A program made the translations under genes and the position numbers. This document shows, piece after piece, positions 10,861-23,100 of a stretch of 64,000 nucleotides of DNA. Source of the DNA: Cyrtodaria siliqua. Its lineage: Eukaryota; Mollusca; Bivalvia; Adapedonta; Hiatellidae. The DNA lies in NCBI GenBank assembly GCA_037043455.1, contig JAWPHD010005599.1:62001-126000 (forward strand), written 5' to 3'. The notes below the pieces were generated by a model. It was not told where the DNA came from, did not search any database, and was given only the letters and a program-made list of their open reading frames with translations. Within the stretch, counting starts at the first letter, position 1. Each line of letters begins with the position of its first letter.

Positions 10861-13800
10861 TTATGTTTTGAAGCGAATTGAAAAGCCCAAAAGCACTGAA
10901 CCAAACTTAGTGCCCAAAGAAGCAGAGCTATGAGAAGGATGATATTCTTTAACTCGTTCAACAATATCATTGTTCAGATTGCTCATAACCGTTGAACGTT
11001 CTACAAGCTCTTTGCAGGGTCCCATGCTTAAATCTGTTTGAAACTCTAGATTCACATTTATGTGATGTTTCACCTGTTTGACAGTTTCAATAAAGGTCAG
11101 CCAACACGCATGTGTCATTTCACAATTCCTGATTGTGACATGGCTCAGGTTCTTAACACCTTCAGGAATGGCAGGAATTCGTTTTCCAAATTTAAATTCT
11201 GAAACATAAAGTGTTTCTATGTGTGGATGTTGCTGGAGTACCTTAGCAACAATGTCGCCTGGTTCAATATCACAGAAATCCACCACCGTGACGCTTTCAG
11301 GCAATGTAATGCTTTCAACGGTCAGACGTCCAATTGTGAGAGATTTCAAAGTATCGCAATTCGAGAAGTCAACAACTCCAGCATTTCCTCTTTCGCCTTT
11401 GAAAGAAAGTTTTTCCAGTTTCTTCAAGTGTTGAAGATCACACAGTATCTTCGCAGCAATCTCGTGAGGTTTGATATCACAGAAATTAACCACTCTAACA
11501 CATTTTGGCAATGTAATGCTATTCACAACTACATCTTTAATTGTGATTGAATGCAAACCTTTGCAATGAGCGAGATCAATAACTCCAGCATTTCCTTTTT
11601 CACTTTTGAAAGTCAGTCTGTCCAAGACGACTGTTTGAAGGGAATGTGGGAGAACTACACAAGCTGTAGTTATACTATCAAAGCTCAGAGATTTTAATTC
11701 GGAGTTTAAGGACAAATCCACAACACCCACTGTATGATCAATACATACACATGATAGCTGTGATAAGCTTTTAGAACTTTTAAGCTGGTGAAAAAATTGT
11801 TGTAGGATACCCTCGTGTACCACTGAGCGTAATTCAACAAGCAGTAAGGTGGTAGTATTTACATCTAACGATACAATTGTAAGACTCTGTAAGTAGATGC
11901 TTTGTAAATACGATGATTTCGTCAAGTCGACATTGACAGAAACGCATTCTTCCTGAGAACACCGAACGTCTATTCTTTTCAGTTTTGTTTCCGCTTTTAA
12001 CACTGTGAAGATATGTTGCAGAACATTTTCCGATACATCACGAACAACCACTTCTTCCAACTGAGCAGGACATACCATAACAGGCACATTGGAGTTTTTG
12101 TATTCTATTCTTCTCAATCCTTTATTGTTCGACAAATCCAACACTGCCCCAGTGGATATATGTTGTATCCCGCCTAGTACAACATGTGTTAAGCTGTGCA
12201 AGCCTTCAAGTGATTCTTTGCATTTGAAGAAATTAGATTCACTGCACTCACTTCGACTATGCCATCCACTAATGTCCAAATGCGTTAACTGGTTTGCACT
12301 GATCAAACAGCTGCAGAACTTGTCTATATCGGCATCTCTGGGAGTAAACTCTGTGACTTTGATTGACAAGCATCTCTGCCCATAAGTCTGTATGTATCGC
12401 ACAGCATCGGAAGTGATCAGATTATCTTCATTATCAGCCCAAGGAATACAAAATGTATAAAGGTGAAGATAATGGTGTTTGATAATGATATGACTGGTGT
12501 TAGGGGACACCAGCCATTCTTGTCTGACACAGTTCACTAGCAACTTGTGCAAATCTTCACCGCGTCCGTAAAAGTGACCTGCAGCATATTCCGACATTTC
12601 ACCAGCCAATGGCGGACACATTCCTGCAACAAACAGAAGAATATTTTCCATTTCACGAACATTTCCTCCTGATTTGCAATATGTCTTGTAAGCGTTTAAG
12701 CTGTCGTTAAACCGCTGCTCATCTCCTGATGCCATATACACAGAAGCAAGAAATTCCTGCATTGTCTTGTGTAAAAAAGATATGCTAAACTCTCTAGACA
12801 GAACGCTTCCTATGACTATCGATTGAGACAAAATGCCAATTTGCAGTGCAATTTCGAGCTCATCATTGCTTAAGTATTCCTCTATTGAGGATTGTGTGAA
12901 CACCAGTCCCAGCTCTTTGTTTTGCGAAAAGAGGCCATCGAAGGCTAACTTTCCTAATGCCAATAGCAAAGGTCCATACACCTTGCATGTAGTCTGTTTA
13001 CAAGTCAAACACTCTGGAAGGTTCAACTGGCATTGAGCCCACTTAGTTTTCATTGCGGGCAGGTTCGGAATATCTGACAGCTTACTAAGCTGTCCTTTCC
13101 TTCTGGTGTTATGCGGATCACCTTCAGCATACTTTATAAGTATGTCAGTTAGTCCAATGTATGTATTGGCCAATGATCCGTCTATATGGTCGTTTTCAAA
13201 CCATAGACAGACTAGGGCAGTAAGCATCCGTGGTACATTCATGAAACGTACAATCTCTGTTTTACGAAGTGCTTCAAAATCTTCAAAATGTTTCATCTTT
13301 CCTGTCAATTGGTTTAATTTGTTCACAATGTTATATACTAGGTTTTGTATTCCATCTGAGTCTAACCCTTTAATTTCCACAGCTCTTTCTATTTCCTCCT
13401 GCTTTAACCGCAGTGACTCGAGCTTCCATGGTCGGCTAGTTGTGACTATCGTACAATCTAGTAGGTCATTTCTTCCAGGAAGCCCAGTGTCATCAATGAA
13501 CATTCCTAGGTCTGGTGCTGACCACTCATCCAAACCATCAATCACTATCAAACACTTTTTCGATTCATGTTCAAAAACCTCCCGTACGATTTCCATCAAT
13601 TCGGATTGACCTGGAAACAACTGTTTCTCTATCATGTCCAATATTAACCTGTCAGACTTTCCATGTCTCAAACATATATAGAAGACAAATTCATATTCAA
13701 GCAGCAGCTTTTCATCATCGCTCTCATCGTAATCATCATTAACATCGTACAAATCATACCAATCATCATCATCAACATCATCATCAACACCATCATCATC

Positions 13801-14168
13801 CAAATCTGGGCCTTTCTCCCTTTTGCTCAAACTATTCAACCATGTGTTTACCAGTTTAAGACACCACGTTGTTTTACCCATTCCTGCATCTCCAAGCACA
13901 AATATTTTTCTACAAGCCTCTGAGTCTTTATCTTTATAAAAGATATCCCTATACGAATCTATTTGGTACCGAGTCATTCCTCTGTTTGTTCTCTTGGCAT
14001 CATACGTCATATCATCCCGAACAATGAGCTTTGAATAGGCATGGTTAATGTCTATACTTAGTTCTCTCAGCAGAGGTGACACGGGTATGGTTGACAAATG
14101 TCGTTTGTACATGGCACGTAAACTCTTCTGAAGCTCTGAAATTGAATCGAATCTCATATATAGTAGGA
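10861..14168 (-). CDS. NLR gene exon 5: NACHT ATPase and LRR-like region
   Basis: A single 3.3-kb exon. The acceptor is a T-rich tract ending AATAG at 14169, and an internal ATG lies at 14157. Seen: Walker A GDAGMGKTT, an Asp-rich insert, Walker B CLIVIDGLDEW, sensor-like TIVTTSRPW, then SFLHKTMQEFLASVYMA around residue 910, the usual NLR winged-helix signature. From about residue 1075 come LRR-like units (LTHLDISGW; repeats with 'SITLP..V.VV.FCDI.P..I.AK.L' about 80 residues apart). The last 28 or so residues lie in a shifted frame compared with related copies nearby. Reading further upstream than 14168 in this frame gives hydrophobic residues that are probably intron translation. Confidence 0.88.
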
Positions 14169-17100
14169 CTATTAAAAAATGATATGTTAAGGGGAACCCA
14201 ATCTTACCTAAAATTGACGTGAACACTTTAATTAAAATTAAATACAAATGCAGAAGAGAACCTTATATACAAACAACGGTGCATAGAATTACCGGAATCT
14301 ACCTATTTACCGGAATCTACCGGAATCTACATGAATTACCGGAATCCACTTTTTATAATTGATATATTATAAAATATTGATAGAATACATTAGTTACAGT
14401 ATTAGAAGACTAAAGATAATGTACTAAATGATATATACTTTATAAAATATGTTGTTTTTTATATATTTATTAGTTTTTTTTCGTATTTTATGAATATTGC
14501 TAAACAAATAAATTGCTAATAAAATTTCATTTACGGATGATGATGTTGTTTGCATTAGTTTTTTACCTCTTTACATATGTCTTAATAAATACAGTATAAT
14601 TGTATTGACATTGCTGTTGATTAACTTGACAAATGGGGTGATCTGAATATGGATTACGTGTGTGAAACGTGCCGTACATTGAATGAATGAATGAAAGAAT
14701 GGTGTTTTACGGCACGTCGACACATAAATAGGTCATATTGTGCGCAAAAACCGGTATCTTTCGATAATTAATGTCACAAAAACACATATTCATTAATATA
14801 TTACTTAATTAACTATACATTTTCGCCAATTTAGATCATAAATAGTGGATTCCGGTAATTAAAAAGTCGATTCCGGTAATTCTATGGTGGATTCCGGTAA
14901 TTCAGGTAGATTCCGGTAAATAGGTGGATTCCGGTAATTCTATGCACCCTACAAACAAGGCTTACACTATCTGTCAAACTAATTGAATGTTTAGTTTTTA
15001 ACAACATCTTTATAATTCTTTTTCTTCTATTGTGTACACATATTATGTTGATAAAAGCTTGCGAATAAAATATGTTCAAACCAGCTGGACTGTTTTATCA
15101 ATAAAATTTGACAATTTTTTATTTTAGATGCTTTCTAAATATATGTTTTAATTTAATTATAATTTGGCAACATACGACTTAAAACATATTTTCATATGGT
15201 CATTTTCTTTGTGTAAAATGCCCAAGACAGTAAAAGTCAAATTAGTGACAAGTCTTCAATATTTTCTTTTCTAGTATTAAAGGGAATATAGGTATACAGT
15301 CAATCAAGCTTCATTATTTAGATTCCTGAAAAACAAGAAGTCGAAAGAAAAATCAAAATTGGACGATATAATAAGAAGATATTAATTGTATTGCCAATGT
15401 TTTACCAAAAGCAGATATAGAAACAAACAACATTTATAAATATGAATAAAAGTCAAGATATGACATCACAAACACAAAAGAGTTGACAATAGGGCTACCG
15501 CCATGGAACAGTCAGTTGAAAAAAAGGCTGCTGGGTATTTAAACAAGCTTCTTGGGTGCACCAAACCTCACTTTTACCCTACTGTCATCTCAATAAAACG
15601 GGATATCCGCGCCAGGTTATATTCTCTAACAAACAATGCATCATTAATAGGCAATATATGTAGTGATGAAACGATAATCTAGTAGAATCGAATAATCGTC
15701 GTTTTAAGTGCAAAGTCGGCGAAAATCGATAGTGAATTGACGAAATTGATTGTCGCTACAGTATGTACTTTACGGTCTTTAATTCTCTTTCTGTTGGATT
15801 GAGTCATTTCCGGCAAGGGACGCTACTCCCGACAAAATGACCGAGTCAATATTGAATATGAAAATGTAAACAAAAGACGGATATATATCCGTACACAGGC
15901 ATGACAAGATCGGTAGTCTCGAAACTTTTTTCAAATTCCATAAAACGGAAACGGGAATGCCTATCAAGGAATATCTAAATGTGTTAGTCGCTAATTGTGC
16001 AATAAGACGTATGCAAATAAAGGTAAAATTGCAGTCCAGTGGGTGGGGTACGTCATTATATATGTCAAATTTTAACAGTTGACGAAAAGACATACATAAA
16101 TATGTGATTTAGTGTTTGCAATTTTTTTTTTAAACTTGGAATGCTAAATAGTGTTTAGTTGAGAGAGGTTCATAACTGATTTAACTCTTGGTGCTGAATA
16201 AATCTATAACAGTAACTGTTCAAAGTTTGCTGTCTTGCTTATAATGAATAGTATTGGTTCATTGCAGTTTTGTAATGCAATATAATAGTGACACTACACA
16301 TGTTAAAAATCAAGGATTGATTTGGTTGACCATTTTGTTGTTTTTATGTGTCACATAAAAACTGATTTGGTTGACCGTTTTGTTGTTTTTATGTGTCACA
16401 TAAAACAACAAAACGGTCAAACAAATCAGTCTTTCATAAAAACAACAAAACGGTCAACCAAATCAGTCTTTGATTTGACACATAAAAACAACAAAACATA
16501 AAGACAACAAAACGGTCAACCAAATCAGTCTGATATTTTATAGTGACACTACAAAAATGTTAAAAAATCAGACTGATTTGGTTGACCATTTTTTTTTATG
16601 TGACAAATAAAAACAACAAAACGGTCAACCAAATCAGTCTGATTTGACACATAAAGACAACAAAACGGTCAACCAAATCAGTCTTTGATTGTAGTGTCAC
16701 TATGATATTACATTGTGTGTTTAGCAGATTTTTTTTAATTGGAATGCTAAATATTGTTTAGTTGATAAAGTTTTAGTAGTAAACAGTAATTACTGAACAT
16801 AAACTGTTGTCTTGTTGATAGTGACTGTATTTGAACTATTTCTTTGAACTATTGGTCCAGTTTTGTGATGCTATATAATACTACAAATGTTAATTATTTT
16901 GCCAATTTTAAATAATATTAAACATGAACACGCACATCAAATTATTGTTTTTGACATTTTAAACATTGTAAAAATAAAGAATTTTCAATTTCAAATGATA
17001 ATAATTTGATGTGATTCTTCATGTTTAATACAATTACTATTACAGTATTATTGTTATCAAATGCTGTTCTGCTGAAAAAATACTTCCGATTATTTACCGA

Positions 17101-20100
17101 TTATGAATTGAACAGTCCCAGCTGATTCAATTGGATAATTGATTATGAAAATTGTCCGAATTTACAACATTAAATATATGTATAAAACATAAATGATCAT
17201 GTTTATATGAATATAAAAATAAAAGCCGGTACGACAAGACACAACCTAAGATAAGCATCAGACGCTACGCTACCGTCCTTTGAGGATTTAGGTAGATGTC
17301 ATCATAGGGTCCACAATCTGTCCATATTAACAATATTATACAGTAACAAGTTCTGTCAACATTAGATAAACCCTTCCCACAGATCTATAGGAAAGAAGCA
17401 TCTGTATTAAAAACTATAAGGGTGTTCCACAAAACATTTTTACCGCATGCCATGTGTTTATTTAAAGTTATGAGCTAAGTCAGATTGCAGGTTAACATTT
17501 TATGAAAAGAGGCATAACTCTGCCAAAATGAAAGTGGGAGTTATTGGACTTTGTAACATTTATTGGGGTAAGATGAAGATGTTTATGAAGATTCAAGAAC
17601 ATAGGTCAAGTACAGTTCAAGTTATGGCCATTGTAGTTTGCAATTTTACGTGTGACGGACGGAAGACGACGACGTTTGCTTTACATGATTTTTACGAATA
17701 TGCCATGTGTGTGTGTGTAGTTCTAAGGTTTATAGACCGTCCGCCAACTATAAACCTTAGAACTACACACACACACATGGCATATTCGTTAAAATCATGT
17801 AAAGCAAACGTCGTCGTCTTCCGTCCGTCACACGTAAAATTGCAAACTACAATGGCCATAACTTGAAATATGCCATGTACGGTAATTTAAAATTATGACG
17901 TCATAATTCTCAAAATGGCTGCTTCCATATATGTTTAAAAAAAAACTTCAAATGGTCATATCTTCTTCGTTCATCATTTGATTTTTATAAATCTTTTACC
18001 ATTTTCCAAGTTTTTCATAAGAAGTATTGATTTACTGTATGGCTACATGTTTCAATGCAATTTTACTTTCTTAAATGGTGCATGTTTGCAACGTATTGAC
18101 TTCAACAAAAGATAAAGAATTTCGGAGGAGAAATTATCAGCACATAATTCGTACTGGATTTGCCAAAATACTAGTACATTTAAGGAATCATTTATTATAC
18201 ATCTTTATCATGTTTATATACCGATAACTATTTTTTCATTAAAATGTTAAAACGAATTGGTTTCTGCAACATTTTAATGAAATGCATTCTCTGAAGCAAT
18301 TGATTATATAAAGTATTGTTCAAGTAATTGCCCATTATGACTTTAGTTAGGTTTCAGGTAAATGTTTTATGAAAAGTGGCACAACTCTGTCGAAAGTAAG
18401 TCATAGATCATTGTTATGTATAACAACATTCCATGAGGTCGGCTGAAGATGTGTGTGTAACTGCATGTGCATAGGTCAAATACCATTCCAGTGAATCGCT
18501 CACATTATCTTTGCAATGATGATTTTCTTCAAACAAGCTTATAATTTCATAAAAAGAGTGAGAACACGCAGTCAATGGCGCAAAATCAAAATTCCCACAC
18601 CCGCCTTAAAATGGTCAGGCCCAGTAGGTGTTTATATAGTTAAAGGGTGGGATCTCAATGGTTTCCAAATTATGACCCAGGGACTAAGTCCCAGGGGTGG
18701 AGATGGACCCAGAGGCAAATGCTGGTTGGATGGTTGTATACATCTGTTCATGCCCAGTAAGTTTATATATGGTTATATGGTAGGGATCTCAACAGTTTTC
18801 AAGTTATGACCGAGGGGTTATGCCCCAGGGTTGGGGATAGACTCCAGGGCCAATGTTGGTTGGATGTATTATCCGTCTGTTCATGTGGATTAAGTGTATT
18901 TATGGTAATAGGGTGGGGATCTCAACGGTTTTCAATTATAAACCATGGGCTTTGTCCCCCAGTGGCGGGGACGGACCCTGGGGCCGATGCTGTTTTGATG
19001 GTTGTATCCAGCTGTTCATGCTCACTAAGTGTATAACTATGGTTTCAGAGAAGAAAATATTTGTTTCCTATTAAAGTCTATGTAAAACATATGATCTCTG
19101 CGGTGGGGCCATGGTCACAATCTGAATAAACTTGATAGAAGACCATAAGCTTATAGTACTGGCAAAATATTAGATCTTTAGCTCATGTCATTTCAGAGAA
19201 GAGATTTTAAAGATATTCCTATACAACTAATATAAATATGTGACCCTCCACGTCCCCAGACTTTACTCCAAGGTCACCATTTGAAAAAAACTGGTAAAGG
19301 ACCATACTATTATGCTGCATGCACTATAATTATGAGAGTTATATATCGTAGGTCTCATAGGAGATTTTTAAATATAATGTCAGGGTCGCCATTTGAACAA
19401 ACTTGGTAGAGGATCATAAGCTTATGATAACTGCATAATATTAACCCTTAAGCTCTTGTAGATTCAATGAAGATTTTTAAAGACTTTCCTATACAACGCC
19501 ATGTAAAACTGTGTTTCCTGGGGCGGGTCTAGATGTGATCCCAGGATAACCATTTGAACAAACTTGGTAGAGGAACATAAGCTGATCCTACATGTTATAT
19601 GCCTTGTTGTTTTAGAAAAGAATATTTTAAAGTTTTTCCCTATGTAAGTCTGTCCCGTTTTATTGGGATGACAGTATGGTACGCGTGAGGTTTGGTGCAC
19701 CCTAGAACCTGGTTTAAACCCCAGTGGCCTTTTTTCCACCGACCGTTCCAAGGCGGTAGCACTATTGTCAACCCTTTTTGTGTTTGTGCCTTTATTCTTT
19801 ATTATTATTGCCATTTATGTTTGTCATTTTGCGTGTTTTTGGGTTTACTGTGTTCTGTGGAAACTGCATTTCCTGTTCCACGTTTATACTTATTACTTGT
19901 AAAACATGTTACCCATGGGGTGGGGCTAAATAAGATATCAGGATCACCATTTAAACAACTTGGTAGAGGACAATAAGCTTATGGTAAATGCAAAACCTTA
20001 AGTCTCTGGCTATGGTAATTTCGGAGAAGAAAATCTTTTAAATTTGTTTTCTATTTAAGTCTAAGTAAAACATGACCCATGGAGAGGTGCCAATTGCGAC

Positions 20101-23100
20101 ACCATGATCTCCTTTAGAACAAACTTTGGTAGAGGACCGATAGCTTATAGTAAATACAAAATTGTAAACCTCCGGCTCTAGTAGTTTCAAGATTTAACAT
20201 TTGAACACATTTGGTAGAGGACCATAAGCGTATAACAAAATATCAAACCTCTGGCTATTATTGTTTCAGAAGAAGATTTTTTTTTTTCCCCCTAAATAAG
20301 TCTAAGTTAAGCATGTGACACATGGGGCGGGCCCAAATTTGACCCCGGGGTCACCATTTGAACAAACTTGGTAGAGGGCCATAATCTTATAGTAAATGCA
20401 ATATATTAAACCACTGGTTCTTGTAGGTTCATAGAAGAAGATTTGTTTAAGTTTTTCCCAATATAAGTCTAGGTAAAACTGTAACCACTGGGGCGGGGCC
20501 AAATTTGAACCCAGGGTAACCATTTCAACAATTTGCTAGAGGACCATATGCTGATGCTACATGTAATATATAAGAACTCTGTGCCTTGAGTTTCAGAGAA
20601 GAAACTCGTTTCCTGTAAGTCTATGCAAAACATGCAAACTCTTCAGTAACAAATGTTGAACTCCCAGGACAAGGCCATGTTTGACCCGGGAATTTTATTT
20701 CAATAAACTTGATAGTCTAGGCGTTGGCGATCATTTTAAATGTCTAAATCAGCCGTTCTTGAAAAGAAGAGTAATCCAAATAGACAAGGTAAGCCAAAAA
20801 TAGAAGCAGCTTTTTAAGATATTTTCCCTTTAATCTTGTTGTGAACACTTATATTACGCGCTGTATTGTACGTGACGTTGATGCGCTGTATTGGACGTGA
20901 CGTAGATTACGTTAACGTCACTTGTTATGATTGTTGTTGATCAGTGATAATAAAGGTACGAACCGAACACAACGCGTTTAGTATACCACTCCCACATTTT
21001 GGTACCTTGAACAAACCGCTTTGAAATAAGTACACAATGAACCTGCAGAAACTTATTTCCACGAGAGAGGCTTATCGCAAACTTGCAGAGCGACAACTTC
21101 AGAAAATTTCTCCGGAGTTGTCTTCAGAGGTATTCAGCGTTATACTCGACGTTCTAACAGACAAGGCAGAAACCATCAAGCAGCTGAATGAAAAGATTCT
21201 ATCCCAGACTGATGTTGCTTATATTGAGACAGAGATCATCGACAGCGAGGAATACATGCTAGATCTCGAGGAGAAAATTCGCAAAGTACGACGAGAATTC
21301 ATTTCACAGGGAACCGCTCAGGTAACAAGATATACAGAGAATATAGATACACCGGTTTCCCATGATATAAATCAGCATAGTGTTCAGAGACAAGTAAGTT
21401 TACAGACGCAGCCGTCGGCAACATCCACAATGTCACAGCACCGGCTTCCGAAACTGACCCTACCCACTTTCAACGGTAACATTCTACTCTGGCAGACGTT
21501 TTGGGATTCATTTGAATCAAGTATCCACGAAAACCCCATGTTACCTGATGTACAGAAGTTCAGCTACTTGAAGTCCGTTTTGGAGGACGCCGCTGCCCGT
21601 GCCATAGACGGTTTCCCAATTACCAAAGCTAACTACACACAAGCAGTGGATCTTCTACGAGAGCGCTTTGGTCAGCCGCACAAGATTGTGAGTGCGTACA
21701 TGCAGGCATTGCTGGATTTACCACGTCTTACTACAAACATCCATAGTTTACGTACCTTCTGTGACAAGCTGGAATCATACATCAGGGGACTAGAATCACT
21801 AGGACATTGCCAGGACTCTTACGGCAATTTGCTGGTTCCGGTCATCTTCGAGAAACTTCCGGCGGAGATCAGAAGGAACATGACGCGCGACCATGGTGAC
21901 AGTAACTGGCAGCTTCCGACCCTGAGAGAAGCACTGAAGAAGGAGATCAGCATCATGGAAGCAGGCCAACCAGTCGAGCGACCGGAAGTGCACGACGCCA
22001 CCGCTTCATTCTTAGTTGGTTCCAGGTCCAAACCCAAGGTACCAAACAACAAGCAATCAAGTACGAACTATAGACCACAGAGCAAGGTATGCCCGTTTTG
22101 CAGCGGACCTCACCAAGCCAACGAATGTAGGAAGGTAACTTCAGTAACTTCTCGCATGGAAATTGTGAATCAGAAACTTTTATGTTTTAATTGTCTCGGA
22201 AATCACCAGGTTTCGTATTGCCGCTCCAACTTCCGTTGCCGCCATTGCAGACGAAAACATCACTCCAGCATTTGTAACCGCCAATCCGCACAATCTACGC
22301 CAGATGCAAGAGTTACTTCTACTACTACCTCCGAGTCCGTTACTTCCGGTGCAACAGGTCATTCCGCCATATTGCATTCTACAACACAGCCGAGGCCGAA
22401 CGTGCTACTGAAGACTGCCGCTGCCCAGGTATGTTCCGACAGATGCTGTGCCGAACGAACCGGAACTGACGTGGTCCATCTTACGACATTTGGAGCCACC
22501 ACTCAGAACGTGAGGCACATCGACACTGCTACTGTTTACCTTTCCACAGACAACGGAGAACAGATTCCAATCAATGTCCTTGTAGTTCCACAAATCGCTG
22601 TACCCCTGCATAACCTTCAGCGTTCTGTGACGTCACTTCCATATCTCCGTGGCTTAAAGCTCGCCCATCCAGTTACAGACGATGAGTCATTTGAGATTTC
22701 TCTACTTGTCGGTGCCGATAAATACTGGGAAATTGTTCAGAACCATGTCATTAGAGGCGACGGACCCACAGCAGTCAAGTCGAAGATTGGCTACCTCCTT
22801 TCCGGCCCACTTCCGGTGGCATCCCATCACACGTCAATGAACTGCCTCATGAACATTATCTCATCACCACCAGAGACGTGTGATCTAGAGAGATTTTGGA
22901 AACTGGAGTCACTGGGAATCAACCCCACCACAGAAGAGATTTCTACTTCCGGTTTCCTGGAGAAGTACCAGGAGACGTCCATTGCATTTAAAGATGGTCG
23001 ATATTCAGCCAAGTTACCATGGAGACAGGATCATCCACCTCTACCTGACAATTACAATATCACCCGACGGCGAACAGAGAACACTATTCTCCGGCTAAGC

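Noticed and set aside
13106..13609. Plus-strand frame of 167 codons
   Set aside because: Antisense shadow of the NACHT coding exon.
14169..14247. Extension of the NACHT frame upstream to 14,247
   Set aside because: It starts at a non-ATG codon, is hydrophobic and AT-rich, and overlaps a T-rich splice acceptor whose use gives perfect phase with exon 4.
17528..17866. 112-codon plus-strand frame
   Set aside because: It runs through both arms of a near-perfect palindrome, so its two halves are reverse complements of one sequence. No family similarity.
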